DNA from: Anaeramoeba flamelloides
Lineage: Eukaryota; Metamonada; Anaeramoebidae
Assembly: GCA_027625915.1 (NCBI GenBank)
Contig: JANTQA010000073.1
Location: 1-64,000 of the forward strand
DNA: 64,000 nucleotides
Direction of reading: 5' to 3'
A model generated the notes under the pieces. It did no database searches, was not told the origin of the DNA, and saw only the letters and a list, made by a program, of their open reading frames with translations. Of the stretch, positions 32,700 to 43,631 are shown one piece after another. Position numbers and translations under genes: made by a program. Each line of letters begins with the position of its first letter. The stretch's first letter is position 1.

Positions 32700-33540
32700 T
32701 TCCCCTTAAAAGTAACCAATGTCAATGACAGAATGAAATCTATTTAAAGGTTTTTGAATGGATATTCAAAGAAAAAATATATTTCGGAAATTACAAATTG
32801 AAATCATTTAAATCATTAATACTGTTTTGGAAAAAAAGTTCAACACGATTTTTTAATTGGGAATATTACTGAAAATGAAAAGTAAAATCAATAAAAAGAA
32901 GAAACCAATTAACTTCCAATAATAACCCATTATATTATTTTCAATCAACCCAACAAATACAATTGAAATCATTTGATTTATCGAAATTGTTGGTGTGGTT
33001 TTAACAATCTCAAAAATAGTCAATTTTTTGAACAAATTTTTAATAATTGATCAATCAAAGAAAAGCCCATACTAAAAGATAGTATTTAAAAAACTGTTAT
33101 TGTGGCGAATACTTCATTTTGTCTTTATTTATTTATTTATTCTTTTTTTAATAATTGATCTTACTTTTCATTTTCAGTAATGTTCCCAATTAAAAACCGT
33201 GTTGAACTTTTTTTCCAGTTTCACTTTTTTTCCACAACGGTTACTCATTTTCCTTTGATTTTATTTTTAGATTAACCTAATTCATTTACAAAGTTTTTTC
33301 TAGCAAGATCAATGGCCACTTCTTAAAAATGTGTTATTCTAATGTTAGAGATGAACATGGTTGTCAATAAAATTAGTTTTGATTTCTATTGGGATTTTAT
33401 TTGATCTTCAATTGTATATCAAAATGAAGATTGTTGTTTTTTTCAATTAATTAATTAAGAATTTTGGTTTTTTGAATTTTTAAGAAAATCTTTTGGTTTT
33501 TTAGTTTTATTCCAGATGGAATATCAACTATTCTTAGATG
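32700..33540 (+). repeat. Dispersed repeat interrupted by a TIR element
   Basis: The outer parts (32740-32820 and 33220-33540) align with the continuous copies at 23990-24400 and 63400-64000, while 32821-33219 is extra. The stretch 31533-32699 to the left is AT-rich spacer without a gene. Confidence 0.6.
32821..33219. repeat. Inverted-repeat element, family E copy 2, nested
   Basis: Arms 32821-32884 and 33163-33219 are near-perfect reverse complements (GGAAAAAAAGTTCAACACG, TTTTTAATTGGGAA and CTGAAAATGAAAAGTAA blocks). It begins ACTG and ends CAGT, like a Tc1/mariner-type MITE. It lies within an older dispersed repeat whose paralogs lack it. Confidence 0.8.
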
Positions 33541-35288
33541 TGTATTATTCTATTTAATTCTTATTTGTTCTTCCTCACTTGCAAAACCACTCTATTAGTT
33601 CCAAAAAAAGTTAAATTGAAAACAAAACGAAAAGAGATCATTTTTTCCTTTCACTTGCCAAGACTTGATCAGATACCAAAATATTTTGTAAATTTTTTTT
33701 CTTCATATTATGGTTTATGTTTCTCATTTCTTTTTCTTTCCAGTTATTTAATTTGAGATTGTTGTATCAATCCTAAATAGGGTCTTAAAGTTTTTCTTCT
33801 TGTTGTAAAAGAAAAAATTTCAGAGTCTCTTGAGATAAAAAATAGATTTGATTTTTTTGTAGAAAACAAATATGGAGAAAAATCTATATTTAAGGTTTTG
33901 AAATAACTGAAAAGGGAAAAAAGATTCTCTTGTATTAAGGGTGGTATTATTGCTATTTTGGTTTTTAGTTGATCGGTCTTCAAACCAGTATTTCAGAAAA
34001 AAGAACAATAAATTGGTAAAAATGACTCAACTATTCAATAACTATTAAAAGCCAATCCAAAGCCCATGATCGATCAGATAATAACCAAATTAACAATACA
34101 CCTCACTTAATACAAGATAATCATTTTTTCAGTTTCAGGGGCTGTAAACCTTAAGGACAACTAAATCTTTTTTATTTTTTATTTTTTTACATAGCAAATA
34201 AGTACTTTTTAGGAAATAGATAAATCAATATTGACAAACAAATAACTTTCTCAAATTTAAAGTAATGGGTTTATATTTCAAAAAGAATTCATTTTTACCA
34301 ATTATTTTTTAGTCAAAAACATCAAGTTTTTCGTATTCAGATTTTTGTACCAAAAAAGAAAAATAAAAATTTTGCCAAACAATTTAGTGATTTTGAAGGA
34401 AATCCCACTTTTAGTTGTTTTTGAGCTTCAGTATGAACAAATAACTTTGAAACTTTAACCTTATTTTGTAAAATATCTGAAAAATAAATTCAAATATTGA
34501 ATCCTTGAAGATTAAAAACTCTAAAAAAATTGATCATTTATTTTATTCACAAATATTTTTTAAATTTCTTGAAATTTTATTAATTAGGTAATATTCTTTT
34601 TCAACTATTAAGAGTATAAGCAAGGAACTTTTTGTTAGAAATCAGTTCTATGATAATATCGATTATTTTTTTTTATTAGATTTATTTATTTGAATTGATT
34701 TTTATTTGTTTGAAAATATTTAAAAAATTGAGAAATTATTGTAAAACCTATTGATATTTTTCATCTTTGGTAATATTAAGAACCCATTGAAAAAATTAAG
34801 ATTGAGTTATTAATTATTGGATATAATTAATCTAATTAAAAAGTGTTTATTTAGGTATTCTAATAATGATCTTTTTACTTGGTTTTTACATTTCAATATT
34901 TCGTTATTTTTTCTTGTAAAAATTTTCAATTTGATCCTTGATTTTTCAAATTTTTCTTTTGATAATAGAACTTACGGAAATCAGTACCATACTCACTGGT
35001 TGTTTATTGTTAGTTTCTTAGATCGAATAATGTCTAGTGTTTCTAAAAATTGGAAACACATGTTAAGTACTTTTCGAATATTATGCTTGTGAGGGTTGAA
35101 ATAAAATACTATAAACAGAAAAAAAGCTTAAAAAGACAATGAATTGAGGAAAAGTCAAAATATTGCAATTTTTGCAATTTTTGGGATTTTATAGATTTTG
35201 CTTGAAAATCATTTATTGATCCAAAAACATTTTGAATTTCATGAACAAAACAAGTCAAAATTAAAAAGCTATTTTTTTTTGATATTAA

Positions 35289-35377
35289 GAAAATGCCATT
35301 CCACTTTCTTTTCAAGTATATTTATAGTCTCTCGCTACACTCTAACATGCTTGAAAAGAAAGTGGAGTGGCATTTTC
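35289..35377. repeat. Perfect-looking 28-base hairpin
   Basis: The left arm 35289-35316 starts GAAAATGCCATTCCACTTTC and continues to TTCAAG. The right arm 35350-35377 is its reverse complement with one difference. The loop is 33 bases. The stem is richer in G+C than the surrounding spacer. No TA flanks are evident. It could be a young short MITE or a structured RNA. The rest of 33541-36665 is AT-rich and holds no gene I can support. Confidence 0.85.
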
Positions 35378-36665
35378 CTAATGAAATTTTTTTCTTCAGA
35401 AATTTGTTGAGAATAATCTGGATTTGATGAAGGAAAATTGTTTTATCCCAACTCAAATTTTTGCCCAATTCAGAATTTTTCAAGTTAGCAAGATCCCTTA
35501 GAACAATTTTCTTTTAAGTATTTAAATATGTTACGAGGTGGAAAAATAGTATTCACTTATCATAAAATTCGACTAATCCTTAAGCTTTTTGGAATGTGTT
35601 ATTTTGACAAAAATACAAATTGTAAATAAGCAATTTAGTTTGTTGTCTGAAAAGCTTTGTATCTTATAAACTTATCGATGGTTATTTCAATTCTTAGACA
35701 TAAAGCTATTTACTAATTCTTCTAAAAAGTGTAATGAATTCCAAATTTGGAAACTATTTTATAGAGAATTTATTGAACTATTTGATAAAAAACACTGATA
35801 AGACAAGAATTTATCATTTCAGATTTATTATTAAATTTCTTTTTGGTTGAAATAATTTTCTAAGTAGCTTCTAAATTAATACTGCTATTTGAATTTTAAA
35901 TCGGAAAAAATTTGACTTCCTTATAAACATTCTTTTCTTAGACATAGAAAGTTCTCAAAGAAATGGGTTGTAATTTAAAAACTATACTTGAATAAGGAAA
36001 TTGAAATAATTCCCAATGGACTTTTTCAGTCCGATCGAAAAATAAACTTTCCAAATCATGACAAATCACAAAAGCTATCTCTTTATCTATATTTTTTGGG
36101 TTTTAATTGCGGAAAAGAAGAATTGAAAAGGAAATGGAAAAAAAATTCTTTGAGTTTTGAACAAAAAATAAGTTTCGAATCTTTGAATCGAGTATTGTTG
36201 TTCTTTTCAAATTTTGATTTTTTGTGGTGTAGTTCTGAAGGTTGAACAAAAGTTCCTTTCGAATATAGACAGTTTTCGAATTTTTCATAATTTCAAAAAT
36301 CAAAAAATAAAAATACTGGATACAAATTCTAGTCTACTGTTGAAAGTAAGATTTATATTGATCAATATAAATTTAACAAATCAAAAGTAAGAATTTTTTT
36401 GAGATTTTCTTTCAAATTCAAATTTTATTTAATATTCGAATCTTACATCATTTTATCAAAAAAAAAACCTATTTCTTTTTAAATCCAATTTCAAGGCTAA
36501 AATTGATTTTCCAAACCAATTAAACATAAAATCAAAATCAGATCAAGCTTTGATTTGGAAAGGGGGTTGGATATTTAAACAATTTTTACAAAGATTAAAA
36601 TCATTTATTTTTTAATTTAATTTTTTCCAATCAAAATATCTATTTTTATTATAAAACCAAAACTC

Positions 36666-36995
36666 ATGAGAACCTCAAAGGACGTTTACAGCAGAATTAT
36701 TTATGACAACAAATTTGATCCAGAAGATTTCTTTATTGGATTAAAAGAAGAATCAAATATTGTGGATACACCATTTGAAGAATATGATCCTGAAGAAATT
36801 CCTATGCATAGTATTTTATATTTTAAAACAAATGGACAAATTGTTTGGTCTCGAAGGCCACAAATTGATTTAATCTTTGGTAGCTTAACTAAAAAAAGAC
36901 AAAAAGAAATTGAAAAAGAACAGGAACTATTGAAACAAAAAAGAAAAAGAAAAGAAAAAAGGAAACAATCCAAAAGAATAAAACATCAAAATTAA
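36666..36995 (+). CDS. MJ1316/DUF504 RNA-cyclic-group-end-recognition-type protein (109 aa)
   Basis: A single-exon 109-residue frame. Residues 7-73 carry the blocks of the MJ1316 (DUF504) domain: VYSRIIYDNKFDPEDFFIGL, then a TPFEEY segment, EIPMHSILYFK and VWSRRPQIDLIFGS. The archaeal/eukaryotic family has EIPxHRIxYF and VWDR...D.IFGS in these places. The domain is proposed to recognise cyclic-phosphate or otherwise processed RNA ends and in animals is fused to other domains (LENG9). Here it stands alone, with a highly charged K/E/R tail of ~35 residues that could bind nucleic acid. The domain is about the usual ~75 residues, so the gene looks complete; it ends TAA. The Asp of VWDR is replaced by Ser. 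The molecular role is inferred from the domain only. Confidence 0.85.
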   Translation: MRTSKDVYSRIIYDNKFDPEDFFIGLKEESNIVDTPFEEYDPEEIPMHSILYFKTNGQIVWSRRPQIDLIFGSLTKKRQKEIEKEQELLKQKRKRKEKRKQSKRIKHQN

Positions 36996-37245
36996 CTAAC
37001 CTTGAAAATAAAATTGACTAATTCCAAATTTTTTCCTTCATTTATTATATTTTTTTGAACATTTATTCTTTTTGCAAAACCATTTAATATTTGAAATTTT
37101 TGGAGAAAATTAGTATATTTTGAAATTATTTGACGAAAAATTAAGGATTTTTTTAAATTTATTTAAATCCAAGTTTTTTTTTTATTGATTTGTTATTTGA
37201 TTATTTTTATTCTTCCATCAATAAATAAGAGAATTTTTTATTTTA

Positions 37246-37332
37246 CAACCAGTTCCACTTTACAGATATAAACTTTCTGCACAAATTAAGGTACAAAAAA
37301 AAAATTCAAATTAAGTCACAAATTTTGGATAC
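37246..37332. mobile_element. Half of an eroded MITE
   Basis: One arm of the MITE family (CAACCAGTTCCACTTTACAG, then GTACAAAAA and GTCACAAATTTT blocks) preceded by TA at 37244-37245. The second arm is absent; a different TIR element begins right after it. Confidence 0.7.
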
Positions 37333-37334
37333 TA

Positions 37335-37810
37335 CAGCGGTGTAAATAACCCGTGTTGACATCCTTTAACCCATTAAAAAAATTTAGCTCTATTTTTTTT
37401 TTTTATAAGACTTGAGTATTTGAAGACACTTATAGATTCTTGGTTCGGATTAAAATTTACACTAGAGGTTAGAGCTTTGATTAACGAAAATGGCTCAAGA
37501 ATATTAAATGTTTTTGTTTCAAAAATTTTGGTAATATTTAAAATATTAGTGAGATTAAATGATTTTATTTAATAAAATTCAAAAAATGAAATTTTTCTAA
37601 TCATTTTTTTTGTCAAAAAATACAATTTTAATCTTTCAATATCTTCATAATTCTAGATTATAATTATTTAAAGACCCCTATTTCTTGTTGATATACTGTT
37701 ATCATACCATTAGTTTGTTTCTTTTATTTCTATAGTCAGCTAAAATTTTTTGTATGAGTTAAATTTTGGTATTGGGTTAAAATCAAAAACATGGGTTATT
37801 TATACTACTG
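37335..37810. mobile_element. 476 bp TIR element of another Tc1/mariner-type family
   Basis: TA flanks at 37333-37334 and 37811-37812. The left end CAGCGGTGTAAATAACCCGT and right end ACGGG-like GGGTTATTTATACTACTG are inverted copies, with further matching TTTAACCCATT/AATTTAGCT blocks inward. The interior is non-coding. It is inserted in or next to an eroded half MITE. Confidence 0.8.
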
Positions 37811-38450
37811 TAAACTAAATTACAAAAGTTTGGACACAGTTTAAACCGTTGAAATAATAACAATACTACATTTTACATTCAATTTGGTAATAATTTTGAT
37901 TTTAAAAACTGTTTTATTTTTTGTCTTTTTTGTTCGGTTTTCATTTCAAGTTTTCCAGTTACATAATCTGTTTAGTTTGATATGGAATTTTTTTTAATGG
38001 TTGATAGATGATTTGTGTTAAGTTTGTTAAATTGGGAAAATCACATACAATTGGTAGCTGTTATCTTATCATTTGATAGATCAATAATTGTTGGTGAAAT
38101 TTCAACAAATTTACAAAGACATTTTTTGTTCCTCTTTAGTTTCATTATTTTGGATATTCCAATTTTTTATTTTTGTTCGATTTTTTTTCTTTTATTTTGG
38201 TGAAAATAATTACTGATAAAAGCATTAATACTTGGATATCTTAAATGTGGATTTATACAAAAGTTTTGAAAAATATAATAAAGTGGTATTTTATTTGCCT
38301 TTTTTTGATTTTGGGTATGTCAAATTTTTTGGAATGGGTTTTATATTGTTTGTTTATTTAAATTTGGATAAAAAAATAAATATAATTTGTGTTTTTCTGT
38401 CTGTCTTTGGTATGATTACAATTTTGGTAACGAAATAAAATTTTATAATT
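37811..38450. repeat. Tc1-like relic, inverted copy near 45700-46270
   Basis: Begins with a block like Tc1-family termini (CAAAAGTTTGGACACAGTTT). The reverse of 45700-46270 shares this block and the segment with TTTGTTAAATTG, CAATTGGTAG and TTGTTGGTGAAATTTCAAC. No intact reading frame. The rest of 38451-39530 is AT-rich spacer with no gene. Confidence 0.6.
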
Positions 38451-39529
38451 GAATACAGAACTGTTTGAAGATATATTTAATCTTTGAGATCATTGGGTTG
38501 ATAATTGAGGGTTAAAAAAAATATAAATTGTTGATCTTATTTTATAAAATGTGTATTTTAAATTTTGATTTTGTGAGGGTTAAATATTTAAAAATAGTTT
38601 ATTAATTATAACAAAAAAAAGTATCCAGTACCAAAATTTACAAGAATTAAAATCATATACTATTGAATATAAATCAATGTGGAAAACAAATTCTATATTT
38701 GATATTTTGAATTATCAATCATATTCATTCCTTCAAACTTACTCTTTTTTTATTGATACCTAAAATTGAATATTGTTTTTTCATTCTTCAGCAAATATTC
38801 ATTGTGTTGTTGGGCCAAAATAGTCGATTGGTGATTAAAATAAAATTTATTATTATCAAATTTATTTATTTTTATTCATTAAACGAATTATTTAAAAAAA
38901 ATTTTTAATATTTATATTAAGACATATAAAATCTATTAATGGTTTTTTAATTCTGAATTCAAGATTTCATGTGTATTCTTAAAAGTTGGGAAATTCTATA
39001 GCAAATGATACTAATTATCAGAGAACTATAAAATTTGAAAGGGTGGTATTTAAAAAATTTTCGAAAACTGTGAAAAGGGTGAGAAAAAAATCAAAATTTG
39101 TTTAAAATCGTAATAAATTGTGTGGTATAACAGGTAGTTCCCCTTTCGGTACCAAAAAAATATAAGAAATTTATGGAACTTAAAAAAAATCAATTTAAGG
39201 CAATAAGTTTATTAATTAGTAAAAGAATTTATTAAAAGGAAAAATATAAAAAATGAGTCTAAATTTTCGAGATTTATATGTTTAAATTTCATAAAATTTT
39301 TTGTCTTAAAGTTGAATTGGTTATATAGATGAGATTTAAAAACTAAATTCGGATGTTAGCTATAGATAAATTGAAATTATTTAACTAATTTTAACTACCA
39401 TGTGAAAATTAAAACTTTAACTTGTTGAAATGTTTCTATTTTTTTTTAAAAAAATCCTAATTTTTTATTTGTATTATCTCTAATATTTTAAACTGTTAAA
39501 TTAGAATATTTTTAATATATATAAATAAA

Positions 39530-40120
39530 ACCCATCAACACAAAGGGGCCCAGTCAAAAATGAAAAGGTCACTCTATTTTTAAGAACCAACCAAACTTGG
39601 ATTGTTTACAAATATGAGAAATGATATATTTCGTATTAGAGTCGATAATCATAAAAGAAAATCCTGAACATTCCATAAATTTCAAAAAAAAAAAAAAAAA
39701 AATGTTAAAAATGATTTTGGGCCATTTTCATTGGGCGCCTGGTGCAAAATTCTCAATTTCTTTAGGAAATTTAAATTGTTGACAATAATATTGTTCACTC
39801 ACAAATGTTTGAATTTTAAAAGAACATACAAAACCTCACTTTTCTTAATATTAGTCTAGAGTTTCAGACATTTTTTGTCTAATTTCAAATTAAATTTAAA
39901 AAAAAAAAATAAAAAAGCAAAAAGCAAAAGACAAAAAAAAAAAAATTTGAAAAATGAAATAAAATATTTTTGATCTAAAAATTGAAATTTTAGTTTGAGA
40001 AGAATAATGAATTAAAACCATAGAATGTATTCTATTTCTTCGATGGAACTGGTCCCCTTTATCTGAAAATGGATTTATATTATATAATGGGTGTCTGTTT
40101 TAAAATGTCAAAAGATATAA
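39530..40120 (+). repeat. Dispersed ~600 bp repeat (second copy 62750-63420)
   Basis: Shared blocks in the same order and spacing: CAGTCAAAAATG-like/CAGTCAAAAGGACCC, TTTTTAAGAA, AAATATGAGAAAT-like, and TTGAAATTTTAGTTTGAGAA. Diverged; non-coding in both copies. Confidence 0.6.
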
Positions 40121-40306
40121 AATGAGGTGGATCTAAAAATAAAATCTAATCAATGAGTATGTAAGTTCAAAATTAATGTAAATTTTGTACGGTAAATAAA
40201 ATAGATTGTTTTTGAATAAGGTTTATAAAATTGTTCATGTAGATATTGAAATATATTTTAAGTGAAAAATGAAAATTGTAGAAATTTTGGTATTGTTTCT
40301 AATATA

Positions 40307-40503
40307 GTAAGTTCCACTTTTAAAACACAAATTTTGAAGCAAATTTAAGGAACAAAAAAAATCACAAATTAGCGGACACAAAATTTAAATTATTGAAAAA
40401 TAATTTGAGTTTTAAAAAATTCTAAGAAAATGTGCCATAATTTGAGATTTTTTTGTTCCATAATTTTTTTTAAATTTTTGTGTCTTAAAAGTGGAACTGG
40501 CAA
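40307..40503. mobile_element. Eroded relative of the palindromic MITE
   Basis: Arms AAGTTCCACTTTTAAAACAC and GTGTCTTAAAAGTGGAACT face each other across 197 bp, with inner AATTTAAGGAACAAAA and TTTGTTCCATAATT blocks and TA flanks. An old copy of the family that is fresh in 1-15 kb. Confidence 0.8.
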
Positions 40504-40579
40504 TAATAGTAAAATATTAAAAACTTTAATATTTAAAAAAATTCACCAATGGTTGAAATGGAAACTTCGTACATTTCGA

Positions 40580-40599
<20 letters not shown>

Positions 40600-40615
<16 letters not shown>

Positions 40616-40800
40616 CTGTGTTTTCCAGAATTTAAAATAATAAAGAATAATCAAAGATTTTACTCTGTTCTTTTAAATTCTGGTAAAGAGAACGCCAAGT
40701 GTCCGTAGAGTGTTTATCTTTTCCAGGATTCGAAAGAATAGAGAAAAATCAGAGATTTTGCTCAATTCTTTTAAAGTCTAGAAAAGCTAACGGTTATTTG
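40600..40800. repeat. Short hairpin repeat D, two copies
   Basis: Two ~70 base units (40622-40690 and 40718-40795) start TTCCAG, continue through AAAGAAT-like and AATCAGAGATTTT blocks, and end AATTCTTTTAAA followed by AAAGCTAAC or AAAGAG. Each is itself an imperfect palindrome. Relatives lie at 47265-47355 and 52440-52525. Between and beside them are ACTCTACGGACACTT-like words. The following 40801-42932 is AT-rich, with long homopolymers and a (TA)n, and shows no gene. Confidence 0.65.
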
Positions 40801-41198
40801 TTTTACTTTTTAAAATAAACAGAAAATTTAAATAAATATTCTGTTTATTTCAAAAATTAAAAAAAAAATCTAACTGAAAATCAACATATCCCTTAGCACT
40901 CAAAATATACTAAAAACGTTTCAAACATAATTTTTAATTTGAAATGTTATCAAAGGGTTATAAGATATAGAATTTATAAACAATTATCTTAGAACAGAAA
41001 ATTTATAATTAAAAATTGTATATTTACTTACAATAAAAAAATAACTTGAATAAAAATTCCAACATCGTAAAAAAATTTTTCTTGGTTATTGTGATTTTAT
41101 TATTTTTCCATCCAAATTTTGTCAAAAAAAAAAAAAAAAAATTTGTCTTCACAAAAAAACTCTTATTTTTAATGATTAAAACACTTCATACTTTACTG

Positions 41199-41234
<36 letters not shown>

Positions 41235-42382
41235 GGGGGGCGCTTTGTACCCCAAAATTGTCTAAAATACTTGATTAAATAATTTATTCATTATAAAAGA
41301 TATTTTGACATCACATAGAAAATTTGTTTTAATAACTGGTTATCATTCAATAACAATATATATATTTGATTCTTAATAATTTAAAAATAAAAAAATATAT
41401 AAATTAAATTTGAAAAAAAAATAAGATTTTTTTTCATAATCGAATTTGTAAATGTTTTCAAACAAATTGTTTTTTAATTTTTGATGATTTGGTCAATAAT
41501 TCGAGTCTGATTAATAATTGATTTTTTTTTTTTAATTTTTATTATTTTTTAATTTTTGACTTTTTAAAATCTAGAGATAAAATAAGCAATATTATTGAAT
41601 TAGAGACCATATAACAGAAAGTATTTTCCAAGATCTGAATTAATTTAGAAAGGAAATTTGCAAATTTTATAAAGATATTATTTAAATTTAAAAAAAAATT
41701 GGTTTCTAAGATTATTTTATTATCTTTGAATAATATTTAAGAGTTATTTTTTTTTATTTTTTTTTTTTTTTATATTTAGGGATAATTATTTTATTGATTA
41801 AAAATTTAATTTATATTTGTTTTATTCCAATTTAATAAATTGAAATTCTTTTACAATTTTTTTTTTTAGTAATTTAAATTGCTTAAATAAAAGTTTTTGA
41901 AAACTGTTCAGATTATAATTTTATTTTTGGCCTCAAGAAATAAATTTCATTGTTCTCTTGATTCAATATTTATTGAAATTTTTTCTAAAAAAAAAAAGAA
42001 ATTTTCTCAGTTATTTATTTTTTTATTTATTTTTTTTATCATAAAATTAACAACATTATTTGGTTATTATTAATGATAAATCACTGTGGTGAGTTTTTAA
42101 TTATTATTATTGTAATAAACTTTCTGATTTTAAAAATTAAAATAAAAATAAAAATTTTTAAAAAAAATATAAAAATGAATAATTATTATTTTTTTTTCCA
42201 ATTTCAAAAAAAAAAATCAATAACATAACTACTTTATCTTTAAATTATTTCGACTTTTTATTATAATCCAAATCTGGATTAAAGGCAAATAAGAAAATAA
42301 ATAGATTAGTACATCAATATCATTTTAAATTTTTTCTTTTAAACTTGATGGAATTTAGGAAAATCTGGGGTGCTAAGGGATA

Positions 42383-42420
<38 letters not shown>

Positions 42421-42932
42421 TTAACCAATTTTAAAGAACAAATAATTCTTTTCAAGGTCAAAATAATTGATTAGCTATTTCAAAGATATTCATCAGATTT
42501 AAAATACTTTTAAAATATAATAAAATGCCCTCTTGGCCTGAAAAAAAAAAAACTTTCCTTAAATTTTTCACCATTAAATTTCAAAAAAATCTTAATAGAG
42601 TATGGAACATTTATTTTTCAACTTAAACTAGTTAAATATCTTTCAAAAATATTTTTTGATCAAAGATCTTTAATTCATCGTAAGATTGGTTTTATTATCA
42701 TTGATGTTATCCAAAAGTGAAAAATGAGTAGATGTTTAATTTTTTTGTTAAATAATTTTTTCAGGATTGTGATTCTTCAAATTTGAGGAAAAAAATCTAA
42801 AAATTATGAAAACTGAGGAAAAAAAATTAAGTAAAAATCTCACAAAAAAATAATTTATTGTTTTCAATTAATAAACAAAATATTTTTATTTTTTTTTTCA
42901 AGTTTTAAAGATATATAATTAACAGAAAAGAA

Positions 42933-43631
42933 TTACTTATTTTTTTTGAGTTGTGTTTTTGGTAAGGATTTTGGTTTCATTTGCAACTTTGGGTTTAGAT
43001 CCATCCATATCTTTTTTAAAGGAAGGGATTCTTTTTTAACCTTTTTGATTACTTTTGAAACTGCAGTGTGGATCAGAACTGCTTGTTCTTCTTTTGGCAA
43101 GGAGGCATCTATTGAGATCCAATTTTTCCCATGAAGTTTATCGAACATTTTTTTTGCTTTCATTTGGAATTGTTTTGTTTCATAAATTTCTTCCCCATAT
43201 TCTCCCCTTTTTTCCGCAACGCCAAAGGGAACATCTAGCCAAACAACAAGGTCGGGCTCTGGTAAACCGGAGTCAGACTTTTTACACCAATCAATATCGA
43301 TCCCTTTGGCAGATGTATACGCAACACCAGAGTAGGCATAGCGATCGGATATGATATTGGTACCATTATTGATTGTGGAGAGCAAATTGTCCTTTTCTTC
43401 CCATCTATTTGCAGAATATAATAAATGAATAACGTGCCCTTCCAAGGGTGTTTTTTTTTGAAGAAAATTGTGAATTAATTTGCCCGTTTGAGACTCTCGA
43501 TTTGGGAATTTGATCAAATTTGTTGGTTCGTTTTCTTCCAATAACCTTTTTTTCAACATCTCTGTTTGTGTTGTCTTTCCTGATCGATCAAGTCCTTCAA
43601 AAACAATAAATGCTCCTCGGTTTGTTGTCAT
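42933..43631 (-). CDS. DTYMK: Thymidylate (dTMP) kinase, 232 aa
   Basis: Phosphorylates dTMP to dTDP in dTTP synthesis, a soluble enzyme needed for DNA replication. Single exon from ATG at 43631 to TAA. The P-loop is at residues 12-22 (EGLDRSGKTTQ). The dTMP-binding FPNR segment is near 42-45, the DRY motif at 96-98 (SDRYAYSGVAYTSAKG), the LDVP segment at 132-135, and the lid AEKRGEYGEEIYE at 139-151. These follow the eukaryotic TMPK pattern, with the basic residue in the P-loop (DRSGK) as in human and yeast enzymes. The core ends near residue 205; a further ~25 residues rich in Lys and Pro extend past the usual ~212-residue length, perhaps a targeting or disordered tail. No intron. Confidence 0.96.
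   Translation of the reverse strand: MTTNRGAFIVFEGLDRSGKTTQTEMLKKRLLEENEPTNLIKFPNRESQTGKLIHNFLQKKTPLEGHVIHLLYSANRWEEKDNLLSTINNGTNIISDRYAYSGVAYTSAKGIDIDWCKKSDSGLPEPDLVVWLDVPFGVAEKRGEYGEEIYETKQFQMKAKKMFDKLHGKNWISIDASLPKEEQAVLIHTAVSKVIKKVKKESLPLKKIWMDLNPKLQMKPKSLPKTQLKKNK

Noticed and set aside
37811-38450. Intact Tc1 transposase gene
   Set aside because: Only short hydrophobic frames are present. Terminal similarity and an inverted paralog support a relic, not a gene.
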